Assembly: GCA_000333855.2 (NCBI GenBank)
Contig: CM007324.1
Location: 166,415-202,978, forward strand
Source of the DNA: Endotrypanum monterogeii
Taxonomy: Eukaryota; Euglenozoa; Kinetoplastea; Trypanosomatida; Trypanosomatidae
Direction of reading: 5' to 3'
DNA: 36,564 nucleotides
The notes below the pieces were generated by a model. It ran no database searches, was not told where the DNA came from, and worked only from the letters and a program-made list of their open reading frames with translations. Shown here piece by piece: positions 1 through 10,600 of the stretch. The position numbers were made by a program, and so were the translations under genes. Within the stretch, counting starts at the first letter, position 1; each line of letters opens with the position of its first letter.

Positions 1-61
1 CGTACCCGTACCGTACCTCGACGACGAACGACTACACACGAGTAGACGTACGACGAGAGAG

Positions 62-114
<53 letters not shown>

Positions 115-509
115 GTATATGTATGTATGTATGTGTACAGCAACAGTCGTGCAAAAAAAAAAAAACATTCGATGAACATCTACCCTTGAACTTTGTCGGA
201 GGTGCCCATGTCTGTGTGTGTGTGTGCTTATCGGCAAAGGTGAAAGCAGGAGGTAAATTGGCTGACGTGATGAGAACTAGCCAGTTATCACACACACACA
301 CAGAGACATATATATATATATATATATATACAGGTGAGAAACATGCGCACGACTTCGCTCTGAAATCCCGCATGCTTCTCTCTCCATATTCTTCAAGGGC
401 ATCTTTCCCTCCCCCGTCCCCCTCCCTCACTCGCGTTACCTCCGCCTCTTTTTTTTTTCTTTCTTTTCTTCTCCCCTTTTTTTTTTCTGAAGTTTTCGCG
501 CCGTCGAGG
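1..509. other. Intergenic / 3' flank of the ARF-like gene, simple-sequence rich
   Basis: No believable coding region was seen. The stretch holds a (TA)n run at about 67-112, short ATGT and TG repeats, a (CA)n run near 289-301, a second (TA)n run at 309-330 and pyrimidine-rich runs on the plus strand at about 410-490. Reading frames crossing it consist of repeat-encoded Tyr-Ile, His-Thr and Cys-Val stretches, so they were not called. By position it should contain the 3' UTR of the minus-strand gene that ends at 510. Confidence 0.6.
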
Positions 510-1082
510 TTAAGGCTCGTCTGGGAGGTGAGAGCACATCCAATCCAGACCCTCGTAGACGCCGTCGCCCGTGTGCGCACAGCATCCCTGCACATACCAC
601 TTGCGACCAGACAGGAGACGACCCAGACCGTTGGCAGAGAGATCCCGAAATCCTAAGCGGTCTACGAGTTCCGCAGGCGTTAGTCGATAGGGTAGATCCT
701 GCTTGTTACACAATACTAGCAATGCTGCGCCTGCAAGAAGCGGCTCCGAGAGAAGAGATTTTAACTCCTCCCGCACCTCCCCGACACGTTCATGATCGTT
801 GCTGTCGACCACGAAGATGACCGCGTTTGCTCCTTCGTAGTACATCTTCCAGAGTGTTCGCAGCCGCTTCTGGCCACCAACATCCCACAGGTGGAAGGTT
901 ACATTGCGATAATCGACCGTCTCTACATGGAAGCCGATGGTCGGCACCGTCTCCCGGGAGACTCCAAGCTTCAACTTATCTAGAACCGTTGTTTTCCCCG
1001 CTGCATCGAGACCCACCATCACAATGCTTGCCTTCTTATTGCCGAAAAGGTTCTCGAGCCAGCCGGAAATGATGTTACCCAT
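510..1082 (-). CDS. ARF/ARL-family small GTPase
   Basis: This 190-residue protein is an ADP-ribosylation-factor-type GTPase. Family members switch between GDP and GTP on membranes and recruit coats, tethers or lipid-modifying effectors. Seen directly: Gly2 in a MGN start, suiting N-myristoylation, followed by a short amphipathic helix; P-loop GLDAAGKTT at residues 24-32; switch I PTIGF at 47-51; switch II WDVGGQ at 66-71, with the catalytic-type Gln71 kept; NKQD at 126-129; and a G5-like CCAHTGDG at 167-174. Length is close to the usual 180 or so residues, with a small extra loop (NGLGRLLS, 151-158) before the final strand. It begins at a true ATG. A poly(T) run and an AG lie about 175 bases upstream. 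Which ARF or ARL subclass it belongs to was not resolved: switch II continues [14 protein letters not shown], unlike ARF1, so an ARL is at least as likely. Confidence 0.95.
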   Translation of the reverse strand: MGNIISGWLENLFGNKKASIVMVGLDAAGKTTVLDKLKLGVSRETVPTIGFHVETVDYRNVTFHLWDVGGQKRLRTLWKMYYEGANAVIFVVDSNDHERVGEVREELKSLLSEPLLAGAALLVLCNKQDLPYRLTPAELVDRLGFRDLSANGLGRLLSGRKWYVQGCCAHTGDGVYEGLDWMCSHLPDEP

Positions 1083-1257
1083 CCCTCCACACGGGAAAAG
1101 GAAGTCCCCCCCTCTCCCCCTGCCCTGCCCTGCCCTCCCAGGAATAATAACAAATGCCTAAGGGCCTGTTTGTCTTTGTGTATATGAATGTATGTGTATG
1201 TGTGTGACTGTGTGTCTCGGGGAGGGGGGGGGGCGAGATGAGGCGAGGGTTGCCCAA

Positions 1258-1280
1258 CTATCAGGACGAAAAAAAAAAAA
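1258..1280 (-). promoter_or_regulatory. Candidate trans-splice acceptor for the ARF-like gene
   Basis: On the minus strand a run of about 12 T is followed within about ten bases by an AG (plus-strand CT at 1258-1259), roughly 175 bases upstream of the ATG at 1082. In trypanosomatids the first AG after a polypyrimidine tract is the usual spliced-leader addition site. This is an inference from position only. Confidence 0.4.
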
Positions 1281-1758
1281 TATATATATATAAAAAGACC
1301 GAAGAGAAGCAGCGACGACGACGGCGTCTACAAGAAAGAATGCGGCACAAAAGGAAGGGTGAGGAAAATGTATTCGTGTCGAGAAAGAGATTTTCTGCCC
1401 CCCTCTGCCCCCCCCCCCAGCAGCACCCTGCAGCAGCACACACACACAAACAGCAACAACAGAAAAAAAAAAAAAAAGTGGATACTAAAAAAAAAAAATG
1501 AAATGACACAGAAGTGTCGTTGTATAGCGCAATAGTGTGGAAGAGGGGGAGAGCTAGAGGACGTGGTGGGGGACTAATTTTTTTTTTTGTAAGTGATGAT
1601 GAGATTGATGTCAGTGGGGTACGCTTACTTCTCTGTCTGAATATATATATATATATATATATATTTGGTGGTGATGTGTGTGCGTGTGTGCAAAACAAAA
1701 GGGAATCTACCTAGTCAGGGGCGTCGGGAGTGGGTCGGTGCGAAGTTGCTAGCATAAA

Positions 1759-1808
1759 CACACACACACACACTACATATATATATATATATAGTGTGTG
1801 TGTGTGTG
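1759..1808. repeat. Perfect inverted repeat built from CA, AT and TG runs
   Basis: Arms 1759-1775 and 1792-1808 are exact reverse complements (17 bp). The 16-base loop is almost all AT. The left arm is mostly (CA)n and the right arm mostly (TG)n. The DNA could extrude a cruciform, and a transcript from either strand could fold into a hairpin. Confidence 0.8.
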
Positions 1809-2124
1809 CAGAGGGAGGTGAAGGGAAGGGATCAAAACCTCTGTTTTGGGATGAATATACCGTCACTCCCGCTCTCACTCGCGTTGATCGTCAACACCAC
1901 TACACACACACACACACACACACACACTTCAGGTTCTTTGTATTCCTGCATGTGTGTGTGTATGCGTATAGCTTAGTATAATAATATAATATTTTAGAAT
2001 TTTTTTCATATATCTCGCGTACGATTGGTTACCCGTAGAAGAAAGCCACACACATACACTCGCACGAAGGGCATTCGAAAGCGCTTGGTGAGTGTGAGAG
2101 GTAGATACCTCCCTCCCCCCTCTG

Positions 2125-2160
2125 CAGACAGACAGACAGACAGACAGACAGACACACACA
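2125..2160. repeat. (GACA)n tetranucleotide repeat running into (CA)n
   Basis: About seven GACA units followed by CA units are visible. The repeat is noncoding and lies downstream of the DUF2423 gene on its own strand. Confidence 0.85.
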
Positions 2161-2547
2161 AATACAGAGGGAGGACTTGAGGCTTAGACCGCTTATGCGG
2201 ACACATATTCATAAACAACAATAATAAAAAACAAAATCGAAGCCATATTCACACACACACACACACATACACAAACACAGAGAAAAACGCTGCACCGTTT
2301 CAGAGAGGGGCGGCTTATGTGCACAGACTCTTCCACTCCCCGCCTCCCCTTCCATATTGATTTGCCTGTAGGCCTTCATGTCGACAGCATTGCTGCACCT
2401 GATGCAAGCGGCACTGATGGGTGGTGACACCTGTCAGTATGCGTTTCTCTGCGAGTGCTCCATATTTTTCACCCTATCGCGTGTGGTGTGTGCTACTCTC
2501 TCCCCCCCTCTCATGCCGGGAGGAGGGGTGGGTGGGGACGACAGCGC

Positions 2548-3492
2548 TTATTTCTTTTTTTTTTTTACCAGGTGGCTCATTGTTTTGGACACAGTCGGGC
2601 GACCACAGTTGACTAGACGGGTACCAGTTGTGCCACCCAGTTTCCCCACCTTCTTCATTTTGGATGACCCGCTGGTGGAGACGATTGTGCCATTTTTTTT
2701 GCGCATTGACTGCATGCTCATAATCTTTCCTGTCACGTTGTCATTGACCGCAACATCTGCTGCTGTGCACGTGTCGTCGCCGGCGTCCTCTACGAGCTGG
2801 GGCGATGGGGCGGCACCGGCAGAGGCTGATGAGGCGCATTTCCGTGACTTGGGTGCCACCATTCCCGTCTCCTTCTTGGCGTGTGTTTTCTGCTTTCCGC
2901 TAACACGGCGCGGTGCGGTGTCGTCCATACCAAAAACATATTCTTCAGCGTCATCGTCCCCGCAGTCGACCTCGACCTGATCCCCGTTCAAGTCTTCTTC
3001 CGCACAGGCCGCCGCCGTTGCCGCTGCCGCTGCCGCTGCCGCCTCCCTCTCTTGCTCTGCTTGCCGACGAGCAAGCCGCTCCATGTCTGCCTTCGACAGC
3101 GCGTGACCCGCCAGCGGGGCATCGGCGTCAATTTTCTCAAACTGCACGGTCATGGGATGCGGCGCGTCCACGTCTGTTTTGCCGTACAAGTTTGTCTTGG
3201 GCGGCGCGAGATTGAGCGGCTTTGTGAAGTCGTAATGCACATTATTCAGTTCTGCCCTGTAGTTGTTGTTCAGATGTTTGCGAGTGTTCGGCACACGCGA
3301 GTCCAATTCTGGGTTGAGAAAATGAAAGCGTTTTTCGGGTTCTTGCGGGGGCACAGCACTGATGCCTCCCTTAACAGTGAGCTCGAGCTTCTTGTGGAGC
3401 TGCTTAATGCGCTTCTGAGTGTTCGCGGACTCCTCTTTTGTCCGCTGACGCCGATGCATTTTTTTCCATTTTGAGCGGCTGGACTTGGCCAT
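2548..3492 (-). CDS. DUF2423 (LLPH/YBL028C-type) basic nucleolar-like protein
   Basis: This 314-residue protein starts MAKSSRSKWKKMHRRQR, very close to the MAKSxRSKWKRKMR start of the DUF2423 family (human LLPH, yeast YBL028C), small basic nucleolar proteins linked to large-subunit ribosome biogenesis. After this N-terminal motif come a conserved-looking middle part (about 50-150, with NNNYRAELNNVHYDF), an Arg/Glu-rich helix with a poly-Ala run, an acidic stretch (DCGDDDAEEYVFGMDD), and a basic tail ending in five Lys. It is much longer than LLPH, so the family match rests on the N-terminus. The start at 3492 was chosen over an in-frame ATG at 3714 because the family motif begins here, the upstream extension is repeat-coded, and a strong splice-acceptor signal (3591-3604) lies between the two. 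The C-terminal Lys run comes from 12 consecutive A in the mRNA. Confidence 0.85.
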   Translation of the reverse strand: MAKSSRSKWKKMHRRQRTKEESANTQKRIKQLHKKLELTVKGGISAVPPQEPEKRFHFLNPELDSRVPNTRKHLNNNYRAELNNVHYDFTKPLNLAPPKTNLYGKTDVDAPHPMTVQFEKIDADAPLAGHALSKADMERLARRQAEQEREAAAAAAAATAAACAEEDLNGDQVEVDCGDDDAEEYVFGMDDTAPRRVSGKQKTHAKKETGMVAPKSRKCASSASAGAAPSPQLVEDAGDDTCTAADVAVNDNVTGKIMSMQSMRKKNGTIVSTSGSSKMKKVGKLGGTTGTRLVNCGRPTVSKTMSHLVKKKKK

Positions 3493-3590
3493 TTTTTCGT
3501 TCTTTTTTTTTTTTGGGGTTTCGCTGTTGCTGTTGTTGTTGGTTGTATTTGATTTAATGTGTGTAGGGGGTGCGTACGACACCAGCGTCA

Positions 3591-3604
3591 CTGAAAAAAA
3601 AAAA
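3591..3604 (-). promoter_or_regulatory. Candidate trans-splice acceptor for the DUF2423 gene
   Basis: On the minus strand 11 T (plus A-run 3594-3604) run directly into CAG (plus 3591-3593), a near-ideal acceptor about 98 bases upstream of the ATG at 3492. It lies downstream of the alternative ATG at 3714, which argues against that longer start. Confidence 0.55.
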
Positions 3605-4214
3605 CAAGATGACGGGCCTCTTCCCTCTTTTACGCGACAAAAAAAAAATGGTGAGGATGTGTGTGTGTGTGTGTGTGTGTGTGTGGTGGGGAGAAAACAT
3701 ATGTGCATTATCATGGGGGTGCGCTGAGGTTTCGGTCATTGTCTTAGTATGTGGTGGAACAAAGAAGAGGGAGAGATCCACCGATGGGTGTGAGCGCTCT
3801 CCCCTCCCCCTCCCCTTTCATGCCAAAACCATTCCACTCAGACGTACTGCAGAATGCGTGCAGACGCACTAGCTGACCGCCTACAAAGGCACAACTCTTT
3901 AATCCCTCTGCCCGTGGATTTTCCTCCAGTACAGCGCGAGAGGGAGGGTGGGGGGGGACAGCTTCTCGTATGCGCAAGTGTCCCTCCTCAAGGGTGCCTG
4001 TGTGTCTGTCTGTCCGTGTCCGAACAGACATACACACACACTACAACACCAGGTTGCATCCACCAGTTCACTTGCGCTGTCTCCCCCTCCACCCACGCAC
4101 TCACTCACCTCGCATGGACTGCGCACCTTCATGCTTAATTTGTGTTTGTTCTGTTCTCCAAATATTAAAACGTTGGGGGTAGACTTCTCTCATTCACTCT
4201 TTCTGTGCGGGTAT

Positions 4215-4233
4215 ATATAAATGTATACCTATA

Positions 4234-4267
<34 letters not shown>

Positions 4268-4316
4268 TATACATTTATATCAAAAAAAATAATATATATA
4301 TATATATATATATATA
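4215..4316. repeat. AT-rich inverted repeat and (AT)n block
   Basis: Arms 4215-4227 and 4268-4280 are exact 13-bp reverse complements, and the AT-only sequence between them can extend the stem except for a CCT bulge at 4228-4230. A second (AT)n run follows at about 4291-4316. The block lies 300-400 bases past the stop of the giant poly(A) polymerase gene, so it would be in or just after its 3' UTR. Confidence 0.75.
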
Positions 4317-4619
4317 TCCCCACTGTTCTGGTTTTGGTGTAGCATCCGACACACAAATACACGCATGTACACCCACCCCCATACACACACAAAGGACATG
4401 CATGTGTGCTTGGCGATAGTGCTGACTACTTGCTGCACTTCTTCTTTAGGTGCCGCATTCCTTTTTTTTTTTCTCCTCCAAGTACAGACTCGATAAAATG
4501 CATTTCCTTGCTCATGTATTTCCTGCATGTAGTGCACCTGGAACGGCTGCACGATGGCACGGCTGCCGAACAGTGATCGATTCTGTGGCGCTCGAGTTCC
4601 TCCCCGCGCTGTCGCTGTC

Positions 4620-7600
4620 TCAGGAACTATCTGCGACACCTTCGTTGACAACGGCTTCGATGTGGATCGGTTGTTGCGTGCCACGTTGTTCAGAGGTGCC
4701 GCGACTGTCACCACCGCTTGGGTGATGCTGCGAGGCACGCCGTCGACGACCTTTGTGAGAAGATTGTTGCTGTTGTTGCTCACCAGTGGTGACACCTATT
4801 CCGCCACAGCTCATCGTGTTCGTTGATGACCCTGTCGCTCCCGCCACAGCAGTATTGGGGTATGATGTCACAGACGGGTACACCATCGTTGTGGGCTGAT
4901 GCTGTGGCTGAGGCATTCCGCTGCCTACCCCACCGAAGACAGCCTTCGGATACCCCACGTAAGGCGTGTATGTGAACGGCTGCTGTTGCTGCTGCTGTCC
5001 GCTGCCACTTGTTGTGGTGGTACTCGACGTGCCATCACTGTGTTGACTACTGCTGCCTCCTTCCTGATCAGCCGGGGCGGCGGCCGGGAAGGCGTTATCG
5101 CTCGAGCATCTAGGATGTCTTGCTGTGGGGTATTGCGACTCCTGCTGGGGTGGCCAGAGTTGCTGCGGCATATCATAGTAGATCGCCGAGAAGGGGTAAC
5201 CCGCAGATGGGGAGGAGCTTGCAGAGGGGAGAGGACCAGTACCGGTGCTGCACATCATTGGCTGCTGCTGCTGCTGTTGAGCGAAGGCCTGGTAATAGAA
5301 GGCGGCGGCAGCTGCCGCCTCTGCAGCTGCCGCCGCCTGCTCTTGTTGGTGCTGCGGGGAGACGTAGCCGTTGAGGGGTCGATTGACCATGTACTCGTTC
5401 CCGTAGGGCAGTTGCGGTTGCTGCGGGGCGGTGTAGCTGTAGTTTCCAGCGTGTGCCAGGTTCAGCGCGTAGCTATCGCACGGTACATCATTGCCTTGCC
5501 CGTCAACGCGAGCAGTTCGGGTGTCATGCGGCGCCAGCGGTTGTTGGTAGTGCTGAGGCATGATTGCGTTCGCGCCTCTGTAGCCCATCTGGTTGATGTA
5601 GTTGGTGGGGTCAGCAGCGCCCTCACCGCCGTATCCACGGTCTCCATGGTACCCGCCAGCCTCATCGTTCTCTTCCTCTCCTTTCCCAGGTGCCAGTACC
5701 CCAACGCGGTCGAGAAGATTGCAGCCGCCGGGTGCATTGACTGATCTCGTCATACTGCGGCTCGTCCACGTCCCCTCTAAGCTCTCCCCGAGCGGGGCGG
5801 AGAAGGTTCGATGGCTGGAGACTGCATGGGCTGCTGACACCACATCACCGCTTCCACTACAATCGACATCGTCGCTCTCATCGGGGTAGTCGTGCGCCAC
5901 AGTTGTTTCGGCTGTAGTCGGTGTCGTTGCGGTGTGGCTTGCCGTCCCATCCATCGTCTCTCGCGAGGCAACACACGGCAGCTGCATGGGCAGACGGCGT
6001 CCTCGAGGATGGCCTGAAGCGACCGTCGCCACACTGGCGACCGCCTCGCTCGCAGAGAGGCTTCTACTGCGACTTCCGGGGTCGCGCACCGGAGCATTAT
6101 CACGCGTCGGCGCTGTCGTGGACACTCCACTGCTGCCCTGACGGCGAAAAGTTGAGATATCAACCCTTTTCATGGAAGTGGTGGCGCTGCTGTTGTGCAT
6201 GCTGCCGCTAAAACCGCCTCCCCCAGGGTAATGGACGGAGTCCACGGCGTTCGCTGTCGCAGGGCTTACCTGCTGCAGAGGCGGCTGGTATGGGTGCTGG
6301 TAGGATTGCGTCCGCCAGTCGCGCGACAGCATCATGCTCTGCAAGTGAGGGAAGGGCGCCGTTGCGTACCGCTGCGCCACTGATGCAACGCCGCGGCGGT
6401 GGGTATATTCTCCACGAGCGCCCCCATTTGCATGCGCCAGTGGCATCGACATAGTGACCTGCTGCTGTGGGTGCTGATGTGAGTTGTTCATCGGTGCCGC
6501 CGCCGTCGTGCCGGTTCCTCCCATGACATGGGCTTGCGGCTGTTGCTCACCGTGCATGTTAGCGTCACCGGCTACCGATATCAACCGGTTGGGAGACTGT
6601 CTCGGCGCTGATTGCGGTGAGTGTGCGACCGTCGTCTTCTGCCCATTCACGATGTTATCATGGGGTGCGTTCGCGGAGGCGTGCGTGGCGTGGTTGGGGT
6701 GTCCCTCTTCATTCGCGCCTCCGCCTCCGCAGCGGTCGATATGGATTTGCCCAAGCGCCGCCGCAGCGGTGCTGGCAGCGCTTGGTGCAGTGGCGGCAGC
6801 TTGCTTCATAAGCGCCAGATGAACGGCCTGGCAGTCCGCATCTGCCGACATGGGTGACAAGCACTGTAGGACATACTGAAGGCTGCAGCTGCCGTAGTAC
6901 TGCGGCGACTGCCGCGCTGCACCCCACTCGGCAAACCACCAGCACAGCCACTGAAAGTCGCGCATGTGTGTCATGCGGGCCGTCAAGTCGTACTCGGGAT
7001 CGAAAGGGGATGTCATGTAGAAGTGCTGTCCGCGGCGGGCGCAGAGCGGCGGCTTGGCCACCACGTGCGAGTTGCCGTCGGCGGTGAAGGCGATGCCACT
7101 CGTCTCGTAATCAAAGGCGCATCCGTAGTAATGGCAAAAGTCGAGGAAGAGGTCTGATATATTCGCCTGTCGGCGCAGGAACTCCACAGCAAACGATTTA
7201 AATGCACTTCCTTCACTTGTTTCGTCATCGTTGTCGTCGTTGTTGTTGCCGCGGTGGTCATGGCCATTTCCGTCGCTGCCATCGCTTCCAGCTGCAGTTC
7301 CTCCTCCTCCATGGTGGTGGTGGTTGCTGTTGCTGTTGTTGCTGCTGTAATCATCATATCTCTGAGCATCGACGGCCTCACTCGGCGTTGGGGTTGCGGC
7401 GGCTTTCGCTGCGCTTGCCGTCTCCGACTCCGTCACATGTGGATTACATGCGCGACCAGTGGCAAGGATCGACAGCGATTCCTCCATCTCCTCAGCGGCC
7501 CTCGTTATTTTTGCTGCCGTCGCTTCAGCGCACACGTATTGGTCGACAGTCTCTGTCACAGGTGCCGTGTTTCTGTCTACTACGGCCGCCCTCTCGCCAC

Positions 7601-10600
7601 ATCTCGTTGCATCTTCTGAGCACGGGGTACCGATGCGGGACTCTCCGCCCACCACCCGTTCGTGCGGTTGGGGTTCTACTGTCTTTAATATGTAGTGGTG
7701 TGGCGGTGGGGCAAGTCGGCTGGGAGCACTATCCGTCAGCGCCACTCGTGTCTCACTGGTATTGGATACACTGGCCGCGAGAACTTCGTCGGCCGCCTCG
7801 TCAGTTTTCATTGTCGGCTGCTGCAACTGCCCATTGGACGTCTTCGATACGCTGCGGTTGCTCGTGCTCGACGCCGCCACCACGCCGCCACCGACGACGC
7901 ACTCCTTGGGGTTTCCATAAAACTCTTGCGATTCTTTGGTGAACTCGACTCGATTTTCCGCGGTGGCAGACGTGTCTGTGGTGGTCTGCTGCGGTCGTGC
8001 TATCGATCCCGTCGTCAGCGCCCCTGCTGCTGCTGCTGCTGCTGCCGCCGCCGCCGCCGCCGTCGTGTTTGGTGTTGCAGCAGTAGTTGTAGCCGGGTCG
8101 CCGACAAAGCCTAGTATTGCTTCGCGAATGGCACGGAGGCGCTCCTTATCATTTTTGGCGTAGATGGCTTTGATGGTTGCACAGGCCCCCGCCCCCACCG
8201 CTGTCGGGGATGACGCCCGAGCCAGCGCAGACGCTGCCTGCCGGCTGTCTGTGCCACCGTGGTAGGACTCTGCTGCATCACCCGTGTCGTCCCTGCCGAG
8301 CAACATCTCCTTCTTCTTCACCGCCTCCTGTACCACCTGGGCATGACGCTGCTCGACACGCGCCAGATACTCGCCCAACATGTACTCGAGTAGTCCCAGG
8401 TTGAGGGGTGCGGTGCCTATTGATGGGGACACCTCTTGGTAGGTGGTGGCAGATGCACACGCGTTGGGAAGGGGCGGGGCCGCGTTGTCGCCGGCGTCGC
8501 CGTGTGGCATTGCCTCCTCCGTCTGGCGGTGCTGCTGCGGATGCTGTTCTGCTTCATCTGTTCCTGTTGGGGAGCCTCTCCTTTCTGGCACCGACGCTGC
8601 GGCGTCTCGCTCCCGCAGAAGCAGGAGGATACGCTTGCGGCACTCATTATAGAAATGAAGAACCATGAGATAGATCGCAAAGGAGGTCACACCGCCAGGC
8701 TCGTTCTCCCCAGCACCCAGGCTACGCACACAGTACTTGAGGAACAGTATAAGTGTGCGAGCGTGAGGAAAGACCTCCAGCAACGATCGTGTAAGCTGCA
8801 TGGACCGCCAGTGCTCGCCGCCAGCGAAGGTGATGTCCACCTTCGTGCCGGTCGCCTTGTCTGTCAGCTTGATGAGCGGCACACGGGTTGCTGTGATCGC
8901 TTGCACACAGAACAGCGGCCCCTCGTACACAGGGACGTAGGTCAAGTGACCTTTGCCTCCGCCGCCAACAATACCAGCACTTCGTGTGACTGGGGATTGA
9001 GTTGCTACAATGGGCGAAGCGGAAACACGAGTCGCTGGCGACGCGGTGGAGGGATGCGTCCCGGTAGCTGACACCGTGGGCGGCTCAGATGACGACAGGG
9101 ATGTGGCGATCTCAACCGGGGATGCCTTTTCAGTCCCTGCGTGCGCCACATCTTCCTCGCATGTTGATGCTGCTGCAGCCATACCACTGGCACCTTCCGT
9201 GGACCGACCTTCTCGGGCCGCAGCGCCGCCGCCGCCGCCGCTGTTGTTGTCCTTGGCGTTGCCGGCATACTTCTCCTCCTCGCTCTTGGTGCCCGCCTTC
9301 TGCCCGTCGACGCCTGGCCTGCTTTTGGGCTGCACCTGCTCATGGGCATCGGTGTTGTCTTCATCCGTCTTCAGCTTCCCTGCCATCACCGGTGTCAGAT
9401 GTAGAGTCTCCATCGTCGGTTGCGAACCTCCGCCCTCCTTAAGGGATTCATGCAAGGAGGGCAACGAGGTGCTGTCATGCAGCAACGTCGCCGGTATCTG
9501 TTGCATGGAGACACTGCTTCTCGCGCTCAGAGCCCCCATACCCAACAGGCTCGCTTCCCCTATTGTTGCTGGTGGCGGTGATGGCACGACGGGTAGCATG
9601 ACGGAATGCATCGATGGCACGAACAGGGCTGATAAATCTACAGAGGTGCTGAAGCTGTAGTCCTTCTCAATTTGACCCCGAAACACTTGCTCGGCTTGCT
9701 CCACATCATCCACTGTGTCGTAGATTTCAGAGTCCGCCGTCGCCTTGTCGGTTCTGTGCGAGGGATTTGCGAGTGCACTGCTCGTGTGACACGAACCGCT
9801 CTTGCAGGCCGACGTAGCACTTGTGCCATGGACAGTCCCGCCGAAGTGCGGATTAGTTCCCGACTCAGCGGGAAGGCAAACAAAATCCGCATCGCTGTCG
9901 ACGGTGGGGTTGGCAGTGAGAAAAACCTTTCGTCTGTCCAGCCCAAATGCAGACTTGGGGGAGGTGGTCGTGCTTACATCTGTGTTTGGCGATGACAACG
10001 AGAAGCTGCAGCTGCGCTGAAGCGCCATGCCTGCTTGGCCTTTTCGAGGTGTGCTGTGGGAGCGCTGTGTGTGGCAAGATGAACTTCGATCCAGCGCCAC
10101 GTCCACCCCTTCATCGTTCTCGTTAATCGCAGGTTCCTCGTTCGCTGCCACGGTCGCGCCAAGAGGTCCATCCTTCGCACTGCAGCCACCGCCACAGTGC
10201 CCCACACGCTTTGCGGAGTTGTCGCTCGTCACGCCAGATGCATGGATTGTCGCTCCGCTTCCTCGGCAGTTGCTGCCGGCGTCCTCTTCGCTGGTGTATG
10301 GCAGACAAACCGATCCTGAGGGTTTGTGGGAATGACTGCAGCAGCTGCTGCTGCTGCTGCTGCTGCTACTACTGCTACATCGTTCTTTCATTTGACGGCC
10401 TTCTTCGCAGGACGTTGCTGCACCTTTCACAACCATCGCTCCCACTGCGGCCACTAGTGCGGCTTGCTTTGCCCGCTCCCTCTCCTCCACCACCAGCTGC
10501 CGCTGACGGTGCTGCGCTTCGGCTTCAATGAGCTCTTGCAGGCGCAGCGCATCGCTTTTGCTTTCCTCATCCAGCTCCAGGAGCGCCGTCGAAAGCCGTT

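Larger units (their letters stand above)
1083..2547. other. Intergenic, dense microsatellites
   Basis: It holds the 5' flank of the ARF-like gene and the 3' flank of the DUF2423 gene. There is no supported gene. Seen: A-runs at 1269-1280 and near 1462-1500, (AT)n at 1641-1664, a CA/AT/TG palindrome at 1759-1808, (CA)n at 1902-1927, (GACA)n running into (CA)n at 2125-2160 and (CA)n at 2250-2267. Open frames in both directions are repeat-coded and share no recognisable domain. Confidence 0.6.
3493..4619. other. Intergenic between the DUF2423 gene and the giant poly(A) polymerase gene
   Basis: It carries the 5' flank of the DUF2423 gene, (GT)n at 3659-3685, several C/T- and G-rich runs, and an AT-rich palindromic block at about 4215-4316. 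No coding region was supported: short frames contain His-Thr or Val-Cys repeats and no domain. The part from about 4200 to 4619 should be the 3' UTR of the large gene ending at 4620. Confidence 0.6.

Noticed and set aside
2125..2160. Short repeats as a possible CRISPR array
   Set aside because: They are uninterrupted tetra- and dinucleotide runs with no unique spacers, in a eukaryotic genome.
2378..2980. A 200-residue plus-strand frame overlapping the DUF2423 gene
   Set aside because: It is a shadow of the minus-strand gene plus repeat sequence, with poly-Phe from a T-run and no family motif.
3493..3714. N-terminal extension of the DUF2423 protein to the ATG at 3714
   Set aside because: The family motif MAKSxRSKWK begins at 3492, a strong splice-acceptor signal lies between the two starts, and the extension is coded by a GT repeat and T-runs.
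4899..5744. A 281-residue open frame on the plus strand inside the giant gene
   Set aside because: It is antisense to a convincing long coding region, is rich in Leu/Arg from the complement of Gln/Ala triplets, and shows no domain.
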